This document shows positions 4,801 to 6,332 of a DNA stretch of 6,332 nucleotides, piece by piece. Each line of letters starts with the position of its first letter. The stretch's first letter is position 1. The stretch lies in contig CANJYY010000164.1 of the NCBI GenBank assembly GCA_947479185.1, positions 1-6,332 of the forward strand, given 5' to 3'. This stretch comes from Caulobacteraceae bacterium. Lineage in GTDB: Bacteria > Pseudomonadota > Alphaproteobacteria > Caulobacterales > Caulobacteraceae. The notes under the pieces are model-generated. The model was given only the letters and a program-made list of their open reading frames with translations, was not told the DNA's origin and ran no database searches. Position numbers and translations under genes: made by a program.

Positions 4801-5793
4801 TCAGGCGACCATCTCCAGACGCAGCGCTTCCAGCCGGGACCGCAGGTCCGCCGGCAGCGGGCCCAGGGCTTCCGCCTCCAGGCATTGCGCCAGTTCGGAG
4901 CGGTTCTTCACCCCGAGGACCACGGTGTCCACGCCCTCCATGTCGAGGGCGTAGCGGTGGGCCATCAGCGCCGGATCAACGCCGAGCCCGGCGCAAAACG
5001 CCCGGAAGGGCGCCGCCCGGCGATAGTCCTGCGCCTCGGGATGGCTGTCCTTCAGGGGGCGATCGATGGCCAGGGTGAGCGCGCCGGCCTGCACGGCGCG
5101 GATGCCCATGACGCCGACGCCCTGGTGTTTCGCCGTGGCGATGATGTCGCGCGGGCGGGCCGGCTCGGCGAAGCGGCGGATGCCCCCCGCGGAGTCCAGC
5201 AGATTGGTGATGACCTGCACCACATCCGGCTTCCGGTCATGCGCCAGGGCCTTGAGGATCGTCTGCGGCAGGCCGATGCCGGTGAGGCCCCAGGCTCCGA
5301 TCCGGCCGCGCCGTTTCAGATCCTCGAAGGCCGGGATGACCTCCTCGACATAGAGGCTCCACGGCGTGGCGAACCGGGCGCGATAGTCGTTGTGGATGGC
5401 GTAGACGGTATCGTCCTCGCAGACGTTGCTGTGCAGGAAGAAGACGTCCACGCGGTCGAGCCGCATGGCCTCGAGACTGGCGTCGAGCGATGCTTCCAGG
5501 GCCTCGGCGACGGTTCCGGCGGCGGGCTCGCCCAGCAGGCATTTGGTCGTGATGCGGACGCCGGGCGGCAGCGCGCCGCCGAGGGCCTCGGCGATGACCT
5601 TTTCACAGTTGTCGTAGGACGGCGCGGTGTCGAGCAGGTCGATGCCGGCGTCGAGCGCCGCGTGCACGGTCCTGACCGCCTCCTCGGGACTGGTTTCGCC
5701 CCAGATCTGGCCAAGGCCGCCGCCGCCAAGGGTGAGCCGGCTCACGGGCCCCAAGGGCCCAAGGTTTCCCTGACGCATCGTTGTTCCGCTCAT
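4801..5793 (-). CDS. Aldo/keto reductase
   Basis: This 330-residue TIM-barrel oxidoreductase of the aldo/keto reductase superfamily is presumably cytoplasmic and NADPH-dependent. The catalytic tetrad is visible: Asp55 in DLLDTAPSY, Tyr60, Lys84 in ITTK and His121 in VFFLHSN. Near the C-terminus VVLGVKNRSEL is the usual segment that grips the cofactor phosphate. The N-terminal LGPVSRLTLGGGGLG is the family's opening strand and turn. Its length is normal and nothing is missing; the substrate cannot be told. ATG 5793 has AAGGGGA 4 nt upstream. An in-frame ATG at 5778, preceded by GGAA, would remove only five residues. It lies 18 nt downstream of the phosphatase gene on the same strand, so co-transcription is likely, and it converges on the hydrolase gene across 37 nt with no T-tract terminator. 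Confidence 0.9.
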   Translation of the reverse strand: MSGTTMRQGNLGPLGPVSRLTLGGGGLGQIWGETSPEEAVRTVHAALDAGIDLLDTAPSYDNCEKVIAEALGGALPPGVRITTKCLLGEPAAGTVAEALEASLDASLEAMRLDRVDVFFLHSNVCEDDTVYAIHNDYRARFATPWSLYVEEVIPAFEDLKRRGRIGAWGLTGIGLPQTILKALAHDRKPDVVQVITNLLDSAGGIRRFAEPARPRDIIATAKHQGVGVMGIRAVQAGALTLAIDRPLKDSHPEAQDYRRAAPFRAFCAGLGVDPALMAHRYALDMEGVDTVVLGVKNRSELAQCLEAEALGPLPADLRSRLEALRLEMVA

Positions 5794-5811
5794 CCTGTCC
5801 CCTTGCAGACC

Positions 5812-6332
5812 TCAGTCCCGCGACGCCCGCCGCAGCGCCACCAGCGCCTCGTCCAGGCAGTCGCGGTCGCCGGCGAAGGCGAACTTTCCGCCGTCCGACC
5901 GCGCCGGTGATCCGTCCCAGTGGGCGCAGACGCCGCCGGCGCCTTCGATGACCGCGATGACCGCCTCGACGTCCCAGACCTTCAGCCCCGTATCGACCGC
6001 CAGGTCCATGGTCCCCGCCGCGACCATGGCGAAGCCGTAGGCGTCGAGCCCCAGCCGGGCCAGCCTGGCGGCCGCCCGCACCTGGGTCCAGGCGCCGAGC
6101 TCGGGCCCGGTCAGGATCGCCGGATCGGTGGTGGTGATGATGGCGTCGGTCAGTCTGGGGCAGGCGCGCACCTGCAATGGCGTCTCGCCGTCCCGGCTGA
6201 TCAGGCGCGAGCCGGTCTGGGCCCCGCCGATGTACAGCTCGCCGATAGAGGGTTGTCCGATGGCGCCGAGCACCGGCCGGCCTTCATGGCGCAGGCCGAT
6301 CAGGGTGGTCCACAGCGGCAGGCCGGCGATGA
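5812..6332 (-). CDS. hisN: Histidinol-phosphatase-type inositol monophosphatase family protein (5' end outside the window)
   Basis: This is the C-terminal part, about 172 residues, of an inositol-monophosphatase-superfamily enzyme. The reading frame stays open to the window's right edge and begins IAGLPLWTTLIGLRHEGRPVLGAIGQP. That is the segment that normally follows the metal-binding DPIDGT motif, which must lie just outside. The second metal/substrate motif is present as VWDVEAVIAVIEGAGG, with the Asp of WD as ligand, followed by HWDG. An IAGLP start, rather than the FVHGFP seen in true inositol monophosphatases, favours the histidinol-phosphate phosphatase (HisN) branch, which removes phosphate from L-histidinol phosphate in histidine synthesis. 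Subtype is probable, not certain. The apparent start at 6273 is an internal GTG and not the real one. An aldo/keto reductase follows 18 nt after its stop. Confidence 0.85.
   Translation of the reverse strand, partial: IAGLPLWTTLIGLRHEGRPVLGAIGQPSIGELYIGGAQTGSRLISRDGETPLQVRACPRLTDAIITTTDPAILTGPELGAWTQVRAAARLARLGLDAYGFAMVAAGTMDLAVDTGLKVWDVEAVIAVIEGAGGVCAHWDGSPARSDGGKFAFAGDRDCLDEALVALRRASRD

Noticed and set aside
5684..5691. GGGACTGG inside the aldo/keto reductase gene as another repeat unit
   Set aside because: The matching CWGTCCC arm is missing, and the sequence is accounted for by conserved coding.
5792..5804. ATCCTGTCCCCTT resembles part of the palindromic repeat at 2646-2657
   Set aside because: It is not palindromic here and is explained by the AAGGGGA ribosome binding site and start codon of the aldo/keto reductase on the minus strand.

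Overview
The window is about 6.3 kb of very GC-rich DNA, packed with short gaps and wobble positions that are almost all G or C. It looks like the chromosome of an alphaproteobacterium, most likely of the Caulobacterales (Caulobacter/Phenylobacterium/Brevundimonas type). That placement is an inference from composition, protein character and gene types; there is no rRNA or other taxonomic marker. It holds eight genes, one of them cut by the right edge. I see no tRNA, rRNA, CRISPR array or transposase gene.

Left block, + strand, 156-2627: a probable three-gene operon of exported proteins. Two tandem, clearly paralogous class I SAM-methyltransferase-fold proteins each carry a lipoprotein signal peptide with a twin-arginine pair. 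A secreted protein of unknown function follows, its start overlapping the preceding stop (ATGA). A candidate promoter lies at 103-130. The 102 bases to its left hold no gene I can support; a preceding gene could end there, but no frame is convincing.

Junction, 2628-2752: the space between two convergent genes is filled by an ordered palindromic repeat. Four 20-nt hairpin units (consensus GGGACWG-N6-CWGTCCC) form two head-to-head pairs, and the pairs are inverted relative to each other. This resembles a REP/BIME element and is the most unusual structure in the window.

Middle block, 2753-4763: a minus-strand FMN-dependent PPOX-family flavoprotein is divergent from a + strand pair encoding a small stand-alone SCP2 sterol/lipid-carrier protein and, 8 nt downstream, an alpha/beta hydrolase of the lysophospholipase/monoacylglycerol-lipase type. 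An 8-bp inverted repeat lies in the divergent intergenic region. The SCP2/hydrolase pair suggests a shared role in lipid handling.

Right block, minus strand, 4801-6332: a histidinol-phosphatase-type inositol monophosphatase family gene (5' end beyond the window) is followed 18 nt later by an aldo/keto reductase, probably co-transcribed. This pair converges on the hydrolase across a 37-nt gap.

Most of the window is ordinary housekeeping or accessory metabolism. The two things worth a second look are the repeat array and the pair of apparently exported methyltransferase-fold lipoproteins.
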